Source: Brachycybe producta (Eukaryota; Arthropoda; Diplopoda; Playtdesmida; Andrognathidae). Taken from it: 64,000 bases of DNA. A model generated the notes under the pieces. That model saw only the letters and a program-made list of their open reading frames with translations, was not told the origin of the DNA and did not search any database. This document shows, piece by piece, positions 44,332 through 56,394 of this stretch (its first letter is position 1; each line of letters starts with the position of its first letter). A program made the translations under genes and the position numbers. The stretch spans positions 6,069,479-6,133,478 of the forward strand of contig JAUPFP010000003.1 of the NCBI GenBank assembly GCA_036925085.1, in the 5' to 3' direction.

Positions 44332-44516
44332 CTTTGAACCATGAAAATTGGACAACTTTAAATATAATAAATAAACATATGGCCGCAACTGTGTATTTTA
44401 AAAATTAACGTTTCTTCTTTTAACATCGGGTCTATGGGCTCAATAGAAAAATGATGCTAGCGCTCTTTGCAGAGATTTTTGGAAGTAATTTTGTGATGTA
44501 ACCTCTTAAAATGTGA
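44332..44516. repeat. Right end of foldback MITE
   Basis: Continuation of the element broken at 43742, ending TTTTGTGATGTAACCTCTTAA. This is the original right flank of the duplicated segment. Confidence 0.65.
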
Positions 44517-44681
44517 CGTATTTTATTGTTTATCTTAAAATCTTGCTTAAAAATCAAGAAAACCTTTTAATCAACACCGTTATTATACAAATACTCCTCT
44601 TTGATTTAGCTAAAGCAGCACTCCTTAAAATACATTTGATAGTTAATATAATAGTTAAAATACTAATTTGCCTCATTTATC

Positions 44682-44767
44682 GTCGGCATTTTCGGCCCAG
44701 ACGTCATCCAGGATCTGCATACAATTTGAGGTACAACTGCGAGATGACGTGAGCACAAAATGCCGAC
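44682..44767. mobile_element. Tiny TIR element (GTCGGCATTTT ends)
   Basis: GTCGGCATTTT and AAAATGCCGAC are exact inverted ends 86 bp apart, with a second inverted pair GACGTCATC / GATGACGT inside. Confidence 0.5.
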
Positions 44768-45149
44768 TTTGTAAACAGTGTATTAGTTTATGATGAAAAA
44801 ATAAATGTTTTGAAACTTTAAGCAGGCAAACAGTTTTGGTTAGTTTATGCGCTAACACAATTGTCTGATCTTTACACATGGAAAATCCCACCTAATGTGA
44901 AAACATCGTACTACAAAACAAATACTATACAAAACGTAAACTACAGGCTGTTTTTTTTAGATAAATATGTTGTGCAGTTATACAGTGCGTTTCATATATA
45001 TAGAAGCACCCCAGAAATTGGTTATAACTGAAATTAAACTTGATTGATTCTCTTGAAATTTTCAACGTAAGGGGACCTTCTTATATTATAAACTTTCTGC
45101 TATGCAGAAAAAAATTTTCTTAAAAAGGAAAAAATTAAAAAAAAATTAA

Positions 45150-45320
45150 AGAATGGCAGACGTGTCCCCCAGACTTAAATAATACAGAGAACTTTTGGGA
45201 CATGTTCGTTGCCATGATTATACTACAATAGCAGAGCTGAAAACTGCCATTTTTAGCTGCTTTGGGGCAAAATTTCTGGAAATTGGCTTACGAATACATT
45301 TGAAGGTATGCAGAAAAAAA
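45150..45320 (+). pseudogene. Tc1/mariner transposase C-terminal remnant
   Basis: Translation gives PPDLNNTENFWD, matching the Tc1 signature around the last catalytic acidic residue (SPDLNPIENLW-type). It is followed by a decayed helix region. Stops and loss of the rest make it non-functional. Confidence 0.65.
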
Positions 45321-45381
45321 TATTTTAAGTTAAAAAACATCATGCAGGACAGTCGTATATCTTAGTAATTTTAATGTTACT

Positions 45382-46043
45382 TGTGACACTCTGTAACTCG
45401 TTATCCTGCCAAAACACTAGCCTGGGGTGAGTGACTCCTCTGTGTTCCTTCCCCTTTCTATATTTAAAACCCAAGTGGCCGATCGATACCTTTTAGGACC
45501 ATGCATGGTCACTTGGACCTGGTTACACCTCACAGTTGTACACAGGTCCAAGGTATAAAAGGACCATGCTCATCTTTGTTCTTGGTCCACTTTTTCGCTC
45601 AGCTTTTTGTACTACGTCGACTACTATATCCGGATCACATCATGGGCACGTAGGCGCACCTTTGATTATAATGAAATTCATTCTTGTAATGTTAATGTTT
45701 CTAGCCAAGAATGAATAAAGTGTTTACATTATAAAACTGCGTCGTCTTTATGTTCGGTAACTAATCCTTCTCTGGACAGGCCAGAGACACCATAGGGCAA
45801 AAAAGCATATGGATCCCTTATGGAGCAGCAGATCTTCAATCAAGAAGATGAAGCACCATGGCGACCCAGAAGTGGATGATAACCATCCATCTGAGGAGAT
45901 TACACCCCTACTCTGAAGGACGACTACAATCCATCACCATCCGCCTACTCTGGTAGCTCAAATCTTCCTCGTGTGGTTACCACGTGGTCGAGGGACAAAA
46001 CGAGCTACTGGAAAAAGGGTAAAAAAGTCGCTCAACGCTCACA
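45382..46043 (+). mobile_element. Solo LTR, 662 bp, 4-bp TSD
   Basis: It starts TGTGACACTC, ends ACGCTCACA, and is flanked by TACT at 45378-45381 and 46044-46047. A TATA box TATAAAAG lies at 45554-45561 and AATAAA at 45714-45719, so U3, R and U5 can be placed. Similar to 57450-58080 over most of its length (shared CACTTGGACCTGGTTACACC). Confidence 0.88.
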
Positions 46044-46817
46044 TACTGTTGTGTTCAGCATGTTATTTGGTCACAATAATTAGTAAAAATGAAAAGTTAA
46101 TTAGTACGTCTATAATCATGAAATGGTCATTTTCTAGTTTTTAATTTTTTTTTAATTTTTATCTTTTTAAGAAAAAAAAAATTCTGCCTGGCAGAAACTC
46201 TATAATATAAAATGCTCTCTTTATGTTGAAATACAGCAATACAATTACAAACTCAGACCAATCACATACGACAACATTTTGCTGTTGAACTCGACCAGTC
46301 AAAAGTGGTCCATAACCCTGCATACCAAGACACTACAGTTTAAAGACAAATCTGCAGAAGCAAAAAATGTGTGCTTTTGTTTGTGTAGATCTATGTTGTA
46401 AGCATAGTTTTTCAGCATTTTTTAGAACTGTGTTGTTGCACAACAACAAAAAGATCTAACAATCCGGAAAATTAACAAAACAGGGCAAATTTTAGATGAA
46501 TGGATGAACGTGGGCGGAACTCTGTAATGTGAGGGCATTAAGAGAAGTGGTATTTTCTGTATGCTACAAGACCATTTTTGACACGCTCCTGCCATTATAC
46601 CAACTAATTACATGTAGTAGTTAATCTTATATATAAACAAAGTCGATATTTCTTTGCACATCAAAGGTTTTTGAACGGTGAGGGCTGGCATCATGAAATT
46701 TGCACAGGTTTTCCCCCCCCCCCAAAATTTCTAAGTTAATGCAACTATTTTCAGCTAGCTACGTCATTCCCTTCCCGAGTTTTACACGTGGTGCGCGTCT
46801 TCATATATAGGCAATAA

Positions 46818-46952
46818 GGATGGGACCTCGCAAACTAAATATCGATATTGACATCGATAGTGATGTCAAATAGGTCACTATCGATGGTTCAATATCCAAT
46901 ATTGATATCCAAATATCGATATTTCGATACTATCGATGGCCATCCCTAATTT
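46818..46952. mobile_element. Short ATCGAT-rich TIR element
   Basis: The ends AAGGATGGGACC and GGCCATCCCTA are inverted. The interior is a dense set of ATCGATA/TATCGAT motifs that can fold back on themselves. Confidence 0.5.
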
Positions 46953-47098
46953 ATCCTTATTTTAAAAAGATTAGGAACCTGGAACAAGGAAAATAGTTTC
47001 GACGCCTTAAGATAGGCAATGGAACTCTTCGGAATTCCATACCAACACATAAATACTGTATTTTCGAAGAGGTGTGGAATTCTAGGAAACTGCAGAAG

Positions 47099-47242
47099 TG
47101 TATATAAAGCTGCAGAGTTTTTTGGTTGGCTGTGAAAGGGGTGCAGATTTTTGTCACAGTTGCAGTGTCTTCAACAAAGCTGTGGAATTTTTTTGGTTTT
47201 CTGTGAAAGGGGTGCGGTTTTTTGTCACAGTTGCCGTGTCTT
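47099..47242. repeat. Two tandem copies of a 72-bp repeat
   Basis: Units around 47099-47170 and 47171-47242 share AAAGCTG, a T-rich block, CTGTGAAAGGGGTGC and TTTTGTCACAGTTGC in order. A partial earlier unit may start near 47030. Confidence 0.7.
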
Positions 47243-47379
47243 AGCACCAATATTCTTTGATCTTTTTCAGAGAAATTAATCTGAGAGTTTAAAACATGGA
47301 CGAAGCCAGGTACAAAAGCTAGTTAGTTATGAATTAAAAAAAAATGTAATGCATTTGGAACACCTTGCATTGTTTGATG

Positions 47380-47760
47380 CCCCTAAACGCCCCTAAGCTC
47401 ACAAAGCTTCTAATGCTTCCAGAGCCAACAATACCCCCAACAGCCTGAAATGCCCCAATGCCTGATATGCCTCAATGCCCTTGATACCATTGGAGCCCAT
47501 AATACCCATTGAGCCCATGATGCCCCAGAAGCCCATGATCCCAACATGCTCTTGAGCCATTGATGCCTCCGGAGCCCACAATGCCCCTGAACCCATGATC
47601 TGCCAGGGCCTGAGAAATCAAGGGGCCAAATGATGCCCATAAGGACCCCTGAGACCGAAATGCCCAAGAGTCCAAATAATGCCACCAGAACACAAGATGC
47701 CTAATAATCGAAATAATGCTCCTGCTACCCAAGATGCCCCACAGTAAACAATGTCCCAAT
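47380..47760. repeat. Degenerate GCCC-rich minisatellite
   Basis: Irregular 9-18-bp units (CCCATGATGCCCCAGAAGCC style) resemble the interior of the hAT MITE at 43750-44331. Open frames here are low-complexity Gly/Leu/Trp artefacts. Confidence 0.6.
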
Positions 47761-47761
47761 G

Positions 47762-47785
47762 TCGCTCTCTCTCTGTCTCTATCTG

Positions 47786-47822
<37 letters not shown>

Positions 47823-47995
47823 TTCTCTCTGATTGTCTCTGTCTCTTTCTCTTCCTCTCTCTCCCTCTCCCTCCCTTTCTTTCTCTCTCTTTTTCTTTCT
47901 TTCCCTCTTCCTCTTTCTCTAAATTTTCTCTTTCTTTCCCTCATCCTCTCTCTCTAAATTTTCTCTGTCTTTCTTTCTCCCTCTTGAAAGGTCCC
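47762..47995. repeat. (TC)n-rich microsatellite tract
   Basis: About 230 bp of CTCT/TTTC tracts with a repeated TAAATTTTCTC block near 47918 and 47956. Confidence 0.9.
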
Positions 47996-48359
47996 TCTTG
48001 AAAGGACTATAGATTTTTTTTAATAATATTTCTTCCTATTTAAAATGTTTTCAGTATACATTATCTGTACTCGGTGTTTTTGTTTACGTTTGGGTCAGCA
48101 TTGTATTTATTTCATATTATGTGCATCAGTGTGAATTATGCGTACGCATATGCGAGCCACATGTGCACCAGCACAACCATCATATAAACAAAGAGGACTA
48201 GGCAGGGGATGTCAAAAAGAAAAACAAAACCAAACAGCAATTGCAAAATATGCAAGCGAAAGAGATCAATTAAAAATATAAAACCTTGGTTATATATTCT
48301 TCATTTTAAAAGTAAGATAAACAAAATTCAGGTAAACAGGTCTACTTGAGCATTACAGA

Positions 48360-48735
48360 CCAAGAGGCTTATTTGACACATCGGCTAAGTGGACCAATGG
48401 CGTAAATTTACCCCTGCCATAAGTTTACCTCTTGCTTCAGTGGACCTCATGGCTAAGTAGACCCAAGGGGTAAGTGAGTCCCACGGCTAAGTCAGACTTA
48501 GCCTAAGTGTATTTGACTAAGTTGACCACTGGCTTAAGTGGACCCCTGAACTATGTGGATCTCTGGACTAAGTGGGCCTTTCAGTTAAAAGAACCAACAT
48601 GCCTAAGTGGACCTCTATGCTAAGTAAACCACTTGGCCACATAGACCCATAGTTCTAAGAGTATCTATATATCCATGTATGCACACAAACATGCATACAT
48701 GAACGCGTGCATACGTGCATACATACATTCAATTC
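48360..48735. repeat. Degenerate CTAAGTGGACC minisatellite and CATACATG tract
   Basis: From 48360 to about 48655, units of roughly 20-24 bp carry variants of GGCTAAGTGGACC(N)TGG, at least twelve times. A CATACATG-type simple repeat follows to 48735. No coding sense. Confidence 0.75.
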
Positions 48736-48929
48736 AATTCAACTGATTACACCTGCAATCAGCTTAAAAGGCATGAGACAGGAGGGATTGCTCCCGATCA
48801 CAAATGAATGCCATTCAGGTAATACAACACATCATTGTTAAATTGAAATCATTGTCCTAACAAACAACTATCATTTGGAAGAGAATTCCATAGTCTAATA
48901 ACATTCGGGGAAAAAAGACCAAAAATATG

Positions 48930-49615
48930 CATCAGTTCGAGTCACATGACCAGCTGGTAGCTGCTAAAGTTGGACATGTCCAACTTCACCAGCCGCTGTT
49001 AAAATCACTAGCCCACTGGAGAAAGCAGCTGCTAGTAGCAGTTCAGATTATGCTGCTAGAGTGCTACAACCAGCCAGCAGCAACCAGCGGCTGGGAAACC
49101 AGCCTAGTGTGACTGCGCCATAAGTGTGGCCGCTGCTAGGAATAACAGCATTGAGAAGGCAGATTATTCTGTGCCCCTTTCCACTTTCCACATACATATT
49201 ACATATTGGGAGCTAGTATAGAGTAGGTACGCCACTTTATGCACATGTGCAGGCCATGTATCTGGAAATACATGTATCAAAGAACTATAGGACTCCTTGA
49301 ATCCCTTGTTAAATTTCTAACATCATTCATAGTCAAGTTTTAGTAAAGAGTTTATGTTAACAAAATTGATTTAAAAAAAAATTAAAACAAAATTTTGCAT
49401 TCATTTTTGCAGGGGTTGACAATAGATTTCCTACATTAGTTTCATATACAATACACAATCTAAATTTTATTTGATCAGTGAAATGTTGATAATACAAATT
49501 ATTGCTTTGTTATGTATTACGTAGTGTATAATGAGAACAGATTTTCCCATCATTATATGATGTCATTATTTGCTTTACTCGAATATGAGCATGCTTTGAA
49601 AACATATGGCACCAT
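48930..49615. other. Non-coding DNA with a CAGC/GCTG-rich patch
   Basis: 48935-49120 is rich in CCAGC/GCTGG motifs with the inverted pair AAGTTGGACATGTCCAACTT, and ends AGCCTAGTGTGACTGCGCC. A related sequence is at 17985 and 35712. Possibly a MITE. The rest is AT-rich without gene signals. Confidence 0.35.
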
Positions 49616-49799
49616 CAGTGGCGTAGCTATATTTTTGGTGCCGGGAACAAAAAAAAATAAAAAACCAAAAATGGCGTTTTTTTTTTCAGTCAAAGAACCT
49701 CCTCGTTAGATAGTCTACTATGATTCATACGTCAAATTAGCTTCTAAAATAAAGCAATATCTAGACTGAAAGGTCAGGTTGCTAATACCTAATACACAC

Positions 49800-50088
49800 C
49801 TGATAATATAAATGCATTTAAATAATAAATGTGTTCTACAGAGCTCTGTGAAATGCAAACAAGGACAAAAACGTTTAAGCACGTCGAAAGTTATTTAAAT
49901 TTAAATGAACCGGTTTTATTTCTCATGGTCAACTTTATGTTCCGCTCTCCCGATCCAAGAACCCAAACAATATTAATGTGCGTATAAAAAAATGCAAGTT
50001 GGTCAAGGCAAATTACTTCATGACAAGTGGACATTAACACAAAATTTAACTAGATGCTCCTGTCATTTATGACGGGTTACTCCACTAG
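49800..50088 (+). mobile_element. Short Helitron-like element
   Basis: The 3' end has the hairpin TGTCATTTATGACGGG, TTACTCCACTAG and then T. The 5' part shares AACAAGGACAAAAACG and TTAAATTTAAATGAACC with 21760-21805. The middle is deleted relative to the longer members. Confidence 0.6.
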
Positions 50089-50104
50089 TAACAATAATAA
50101 TAAT

Positions 50105-50465
50105 ATTAAAACCATAAGCCCAGGAGCAATCCTGGATCGTTTGTTTTTATTTTAAATGGCATAGAACGTTGTCATCCCTCTGTACTATCGTACAGAGGGT
50201 TGACCCAGTTCTACACAGCTGATAATGCCAATATCCAGTTTGGGTCACACCTAGTCGCCTGGGCCTGGGCCCTTTTCTTCCCAGTCCCACCCCTTAATAC
50301 AAAAAGATCGTCCTGATAAGCTTCAGCATTAAGTCAATGAGGTTGTATCTTTCTTCTGTATGTTTGTTTTAATTAAGGGTGAATCATTGCTAATATTTTT
50401 GATGACCACTGGCCGATCGTTTTGATTGGCCAGTTTGGGTTTTAGTTTTGAAAATAAACAATTGT
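50105..50465 (-). repeat. Repeat R1, left part of split copy
   Basis: Reverse complement of about 9700-10045. It is separated from its continuation by the LINE at 50466-51395. Confidence 0.65.
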
Positions 50466-51395
50466 TACAACAATTAGTAATCTGCTAGCAGCCAATTAGG
50501 CCTATGACAGAGGGACGTAAAAGTCCATATGAAGCATTAAGCATTGTCAAGTACATATACATGTACATATATAAAAACAAAATGAATATACAAATGTCAA
50601 TCCCACAAAACAAAATTATCCCCATTCACCACTGACTCAGGAAGAGCGTTCCATTGTCTTATAACTCTAGGAAAAAAAGACCAATAATATGAATCTGTTC
50701 TAGCAAAAATCTCCCTAATTTTTTTAGAGTGTTCAGCCCTGCTTTATGAATATCACTGGACTGTGGTTTAGGACAATCACCATGTGTCATTTTTCCAAAC
50801 AATTTCAAACTTAACTCAGCCCTGTGAAGTGCCAAACTATGCCATTATAGCACTGACAGCATCTCAGTGACACTATCTGTAAATTTGTGCCTGCCACAAA
50901 CAAACCTAGCTGCCTTATGCTGAACTATTTCAACTAAGTGAGTGTAACAGAGTGAGGATTCCATACACTGCAGCAATACTCAAGATGAGGCTGAACCAAT
51001 GCTTAATAGGCAATAGTTTTAATTTGTGCTGGGCAGGTGCCCAATGTCCTTTGACTAAATCAAAGCATTTGTAAATCTTTCCCAGTAACACCATCAATGT
51101 GTTTTTACCAAGAAAGGTCATCTGTCATTGTAACCCCCAAGTACTTATCATAAATACATATAATACACTTCCGAAGAATAATGTCATTCATACTATAACT
51201 GAACACAATTGGAGTTCTAGCCCAAGTTAGCCTCATAACATTACACTTCCCCTCATTCAACTGAAGTTGCCAAGTATTACACCATCCCTCAATTGCCTTC
51301 AAGTCTAGAACTAATGTTTCACAGTCTTGGATACCATCAACCTCTTTCTAATTAGAGTATCATCAGCAAATAGTCTTACTTCAACATTTTATCAT
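50466..51395 (-). pseudogene. 5'-truncated LINE nested in repeat R1
   Basis: On the minus strand it starts just before LFADDTLI (catalytic Asp pair, near 51360-51380) and continues with the thumb region (WCNTWQLQLNEGKCNVM, KYLGVTMTDDLSW) at 51105-51302. A decayed C-terminal region follows, with the 3' end near 50480. Frameshifts and stops are present. Its 3' segment matches 5286-5470. Family: CR1/Jockey-like. Confidence 0.78.
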
Positions 51396-51640
51396 CCAGA
51401 ACTGTCAATCCAGGTGTAAACCTGGATCACCAATACTAGATGAGACTACAGAGGACAACACGATTTAGTTTTTACTGTAAATTTTCTTGTGAGGAAATGG
51501 GAGGGACTAATTTGTTCCCTTCCTCCCGAACCAGAATAATAAGTGGCCTAGCCAAACACTTTCAGAATGCTCAAAAGAGTGAAGCGAAACTTTGAGAGAA
51601 TTCTATTCACCCCCTGAACGTGGTTCGTTATAATGTTAAT
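51396..51640 (-). repeat. Repeat R1, right part of split copy
   Basis: Reverse complement of about 9165-9430, including CCAGGTGTAAACCTGGATC, CCTTCCTCCCGAACC and GTGGCCTAGCC. Confidence 0.65.
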
Positions 51641-52270
51641 AATAATAATAATGATAATGGAATGAATTTGCAGTAGTGTTAGTGATTCAAGTTTAATCTT
51701 AGGTGATTTAAATAGAACTAAGTGTGCTGAGCATGTTGCAGCAATCAGTTTTGAAATTAGTCAAGTAGTTTTTAAGCTATAACGTTTTTACTAAAAACGC
51801 CATTTAGGCTTGAACATTTTCTTTGTTTGCCGCCATCTTAGAAACCACGTTTTTATTTATCCCCCCCTTTGCTTTCGGTTTTTGGCCATTTAAACTAACT
51901 CACTTCTGACAGCCAAGTTAAATCTTCACTGTTCCCGACAGTATTTGGCCTGCTGAACTCGTTTCTGGAATCGAATTTCAATTTGGATAAGTAATTTTAT
52001 GATATAAACTTTTTAATAAGATTCTGTCTTTTTTATTTTTTGTAAAAGGTGCCATTTTTCCCGTTTTTTGTTTGTTTCACAATTATTCCTTTAGTTTTGA
52101 GGTGATTTTATTATTGAATCTGATAGAACTTTGTCTGCTGAAGACGCTGGTGAAATCATAATTGGATTCAGATTAGTACTTTTTGTGTTATTACTGTTTT
52201 TAAAAAAAAACGATCTTTTTCTTTTCTTTTTTTTCTGTTTTGGTTCACTTACAAGCTTAATTTTAGTTTT
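51641..52270. other. AT-rich DNA without supported gene
   Basis: It contains a short AAT run at its start and T-rich stretches. No family similarity is seen. Confidence 0.4.
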
Positions 52271-52276
52271 TAGTAA

Positions 52277-52428
52277 GGGGTTTTGTTAGTAAGGCTCAGC
52301 TAAGGCAGGAAGTGGCACGGCTTCAGGCAGAGGTGTCTTTGCTGAGGGAAATGTTAGCTGTATTCGAGGCTCACCCTTCCCCTAGTGAAGAGCCTGTGTC
52401 TGCTGCCATGCCATGCCAGTTAGGTTAA
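52277..52428 (+). pseudogene. Fragment encoding a leucine-zipper-like coiled coil
   Basis: The frame KAQLRQEVARLQAEVSLLRE, then MLAVFEA.., has Leu/Val heptad spacing and ends at a stop near 52428. No start Met in frame and no splice context were found. Such coiled coils occur in LINE ORF1 proteins, so it may be an ORF1 relic, but a lone exon cannot be excluded. Confidence 0.3.
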
Positions 52429-52813
52429 CACCAGTTAGGTCTGCACCAGGGGGGCTAGGATGAGAGATTGTGATTAAGGGGGCTAAGCTATTTGGGGTCA
52501 GGGCCGGATTAAGACAAGCTGAGAAGAGGAGACCAGAACAGACTCGCAACAGAGGAGGGCGGACCCAACAATGGAACACATTTGGGCGTGAACAACCAAG
52601 CATTGCAAAGGGCAACCCAGTTGAGCGTGCTTGGAATGCCATGACCAAATTTAAAGAGTGTTATGGAAGCAATAGGCTTCCATAACATTTTTTATGAATG
52701 ACACTATATTTTTCTTTTTTTCTCAGCTCAAAGCAAAACTTTTGTGAGACATAAAATGACCCACTTAAAAACTACCCCTCACTATTTTTTGTGTTTATTT
52801 TTTACATGTATTA
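52429..52813. other. Unclassified repeat-like DNA
   Basis: It includes CAGGGCCGGATTAAG at about 52500 (hAT-MITE-like end) and the inverted pair TTATGGAAGC / GCTTCCATAA at 52660-52685. Confidence 0.35.
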
Positions 52814-53440
52814 GATGCTTTGCGATTTTTCGTCCAAAAAATACACGAAATAAAATAAAAACGATATATTTTAAATTAATTTCGTTTTTTATTTATTTCG
52901 TATTTAAATTTCGTTAATGGTTTGCGATCTGCCAAAACGAAAAAAATTAAAATAAAACACGAAAAATCACATTTTTGGCTACAATTAAAACCTGAAACAA
53001 AAAGTACCTATGTGCATTACTAAAACCAGAAATCACGACGGCGACAACAAGGGATAGAAATGGTAATAACAGCAAATAAATAAAAAGTAACAATAAACAA
53101 TTAAATATTATAACCAACCTTTAACCTAACATCTGCTGCTTTTTGTTGAGTAAATTTAATACTTTCCTGGAGATTACATGCACTAATTTCTTCAAAATGT
53201 TTCATCGTTCGTTTGAAGTGGGGGAAAAAAATGGCTGCTTTTTTGATCAAAATGTCAACAAACGCGCATGCGCGACTTTTTCGTAGTAAAATATAAGAAA
53301 TCTTTCGTCACGAAAAAAAGAAAAAATATTGTAACGACACTCGCAAAATTAGACTGAAAATACAAAATAATTTTAAATATATCGTATTTTTAATATATTT
53401 CGTATTTTCTCACATTTCGTTTTACAGTTCGCAAAGCATC
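52814..53440. mobile_element. TIR element, 627 bp, GATGCTTTGCGA ends
   Basis: GATGCTTTGCGA and TCGCAAAGCATC are exact inverted ends flanked on both sides by TATTA (52809-52813, 53441-53445). The TSD could be five bases, or shorter if TA belongs to the TIR. The interior is rich in TTTCGTA/ACGAAA and has no coding capacity. Confidence 0.7.
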
Positions 53441-53445
53441 TATTA

Positions 53446-54406
<961 letters not shown>

Positions 54407-54639
54407 TGTTATTTCAAAAAATTCTGAATTGTTCTTTTATTTTAAAGTCTTAAATGACTTAAGCGAACCTCATAAATTACTAAATTGCTTTCCTTTAAAA
54501 CTTAAAGGAAATAGAAGCAACAAGAGCACCATGAAAGAAGTACCAATGTTGAGACAGAACTGTAGACAATAGACTGTGGGTGTACTACACATATGTCACC
54601 TAAAAAGGACTGGATGATTAATATTAATTAAATCTTTCA

Positions 54640-55110
54640 GCATAATCCAAAGTCGATGTGAAGCTGACTTCCATAACCAGGGATGGCTAGGAACAGAACA
54701 TCTGTATCAAGGATGTACTATAAGTCCCAAAGCTGCTGACCAACCTACTATCCGTGAGAAGTCTCCTAACCAAGAGTAACAGGATTGTGTTCAAAGAGGA
54801 TTAGGCCAAGATTGTCAACAAGGGAGGTGAGCTAATTGGAGAAGCAGTAGAAAGGAGTCAGATGTTTGTTTTAGAGACAAAACCTAGGAGTTCTAAAGAA
54901 CAAGAAAATGTAGACTGCATGGCCGCCAAACAAGAAGTTCCTGACAAGATGCTGTAGCACAAGAGATTCGGGCACTTAGGTGAGGAATACTTGGACCGCT
55001 TACATCAAAATGGCATGGTGAGGGAGCTCGAATTTGAACCTGGTAAACTAAAATTGTGTGAACCCTGTGTGCTTGGGGAAAATGACTCAAAAACTTTTTT
55101 TAAGTTTTAA
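54640..55110 (+). pseudogene. Ty1/Copia gag-pre-integrase fragment
   Basis: The translation around 54950-55110 shows the pre-integrase zinc-finger pattern: HKRFGHLGEEYLDRL then CEPCVLGEND, i.e. H-x4-H and C-x2-C. A TAG replaces the Trp usually found before the first His. Upstream frames are interrupted. No RT was found downstream, so only this piece survives. Confidence 0.72.
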
Positions 55111-56394
55111 TCCAATTGATGTAATCCTGACGAATTTTGATACATCCAAATAATAAACCATTAACAAATAAGTAGTGATTTTAAAGCACTTTTTGAAGAA
55201 ATTAATGTGAAAATTATGCTCGACTTCTGATCGACTTAATTAATTTATGTAATATTTCAAGTTCTATTTTTCCTTAAATAACTCAAGTTATTTTAACCTT
55301 AAAACTTTGGTCATCTTTATTATTTTTGCTGCTTGCAACAATCATCATAAATTTCAGCTTTTCACCTAGTCATCATTCGAAGGAACAACCAACAGGTTCA
55401 AACCTGATTTTAGCAGACCATAAGCAAAGCAGTCAACACGATTTTCGAGAACAATTTATCAGGCGAAAGCCTTAAGGATTACAGGCTACAAAAGATCCCT
55501 GAAATTGTGGAAGTAAGCGTGAAACTCGCACTGTACCAATAAAGAGCAAAATTGACCAGTATAGGAAGGGTTCATCACAAAATACGTAATTATTATAAAC
55601 CTTAGGTATAGACCTACAGAGCTGTGTCATATTTTGACTTTCAAAAGTGTGGAACCTTCTTCTCTACTAACATTGCCCCATATTCACAAGTGGGAAATAA
55701 CGATATAAATTGATATGTCGCTATACTATAGATACAAATTTCTAGAAGCATAGCCACAGTTGTGAACATGCACAAGTGTTATGTGTTTGGTAGGGTCAGC
55801 TTGCATTGCAACAAGTTTATGTTGACATGAATGAGAAAACTTGTTTTTGAAGTTCATGCAGTTTTTCGCAGAACATTTGTTTTGCAACGTTTGATACTAA
55901 ACTAAAAGTACTATTGACAATTGGTTGACATACAAAAGCTGTTTATATCTGTTAAACAACAGTCAGTGTGAGTCATTTAAAAAATAAGTTCATTGCGTTT
56001 GCAAATTAGTTGCAATGCACCTGCTGTGAAACTTCCTTTATAGCTAAATTAATGAGTAGGGGCTGTAAACAAAGAGCAATAGGGGCATTCCCTGCAGGCA
56101 CGTACTGGCTCTAAAGGCAAGATGATTAATGGTGACTGTGCTGGTAATCCCAAGTTGGGTCCTGTTTCTCAAAAATTCAAGTGAATTCTATGAATCCCTA
56201 ATCAGGACATGCATAGAAAGTTCCCATTATTATTATCAATTAATTAAGATCCTAGATAGACGTCCATCTTGTTGTTTTGAGCAGACGACAACGAGACAAA
56301 TGAGTGTTATTATATGGTGTTACTAAAACTGCAAGAAATCGCCTCACAATCGCTCAGTTAAAATACAGTAAAGCGCAAAATGCAATCAAAAGTA
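55111..56394. other. AT-rich DNA, no gene recognised
   Basis: Both strands show only short unsupported ORFs. No repeats shared with the rest of the window were noticed. Confidence 0.4.

Larger units (their letters stand above)
44985..46345 (+). mobile_element. Decayed Tc1/mariner element, interrupted by a solo LTR
   Basis: The block 45055-45165 (CTTATATTATAAACTTTCTG, then a GCAG/CTGC site and a T/A-rich run) recurs inverted at 46135-46225. Between the two arms lies a Tc1-like transposase scrap (45150-45320) and the solo LTR at 45382-46043. The outer borders are approximate. Confidence 0.6.

Noticed and set aside
43757-44342. ORFs encoding WASWA or GLVGFVG repeats
   Set aside because: They are products of the GCCCAC minisatellite inside the hAT MITE. 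No start context or homologue.
44673-44891. Minus-strand ORF of 72 codons as upstream exon of the orphan terminal exon
   Set aside because: It overlaps a small TIR element and lacks convincing splice sites.
47618-48001. Long ORFs of Ser/Leu or Arg/Glu repeats on both strands
   Set aside because: They are translations of a (TC)n microsatellite and its complement, without any non-repetitive core.
49616-49709. hAT MITE starting CAGTGGCGTAGCTA
   Set aside because: Only one end is recognisable and no 8-bp duplication or opposite end could be located, so no element was called.
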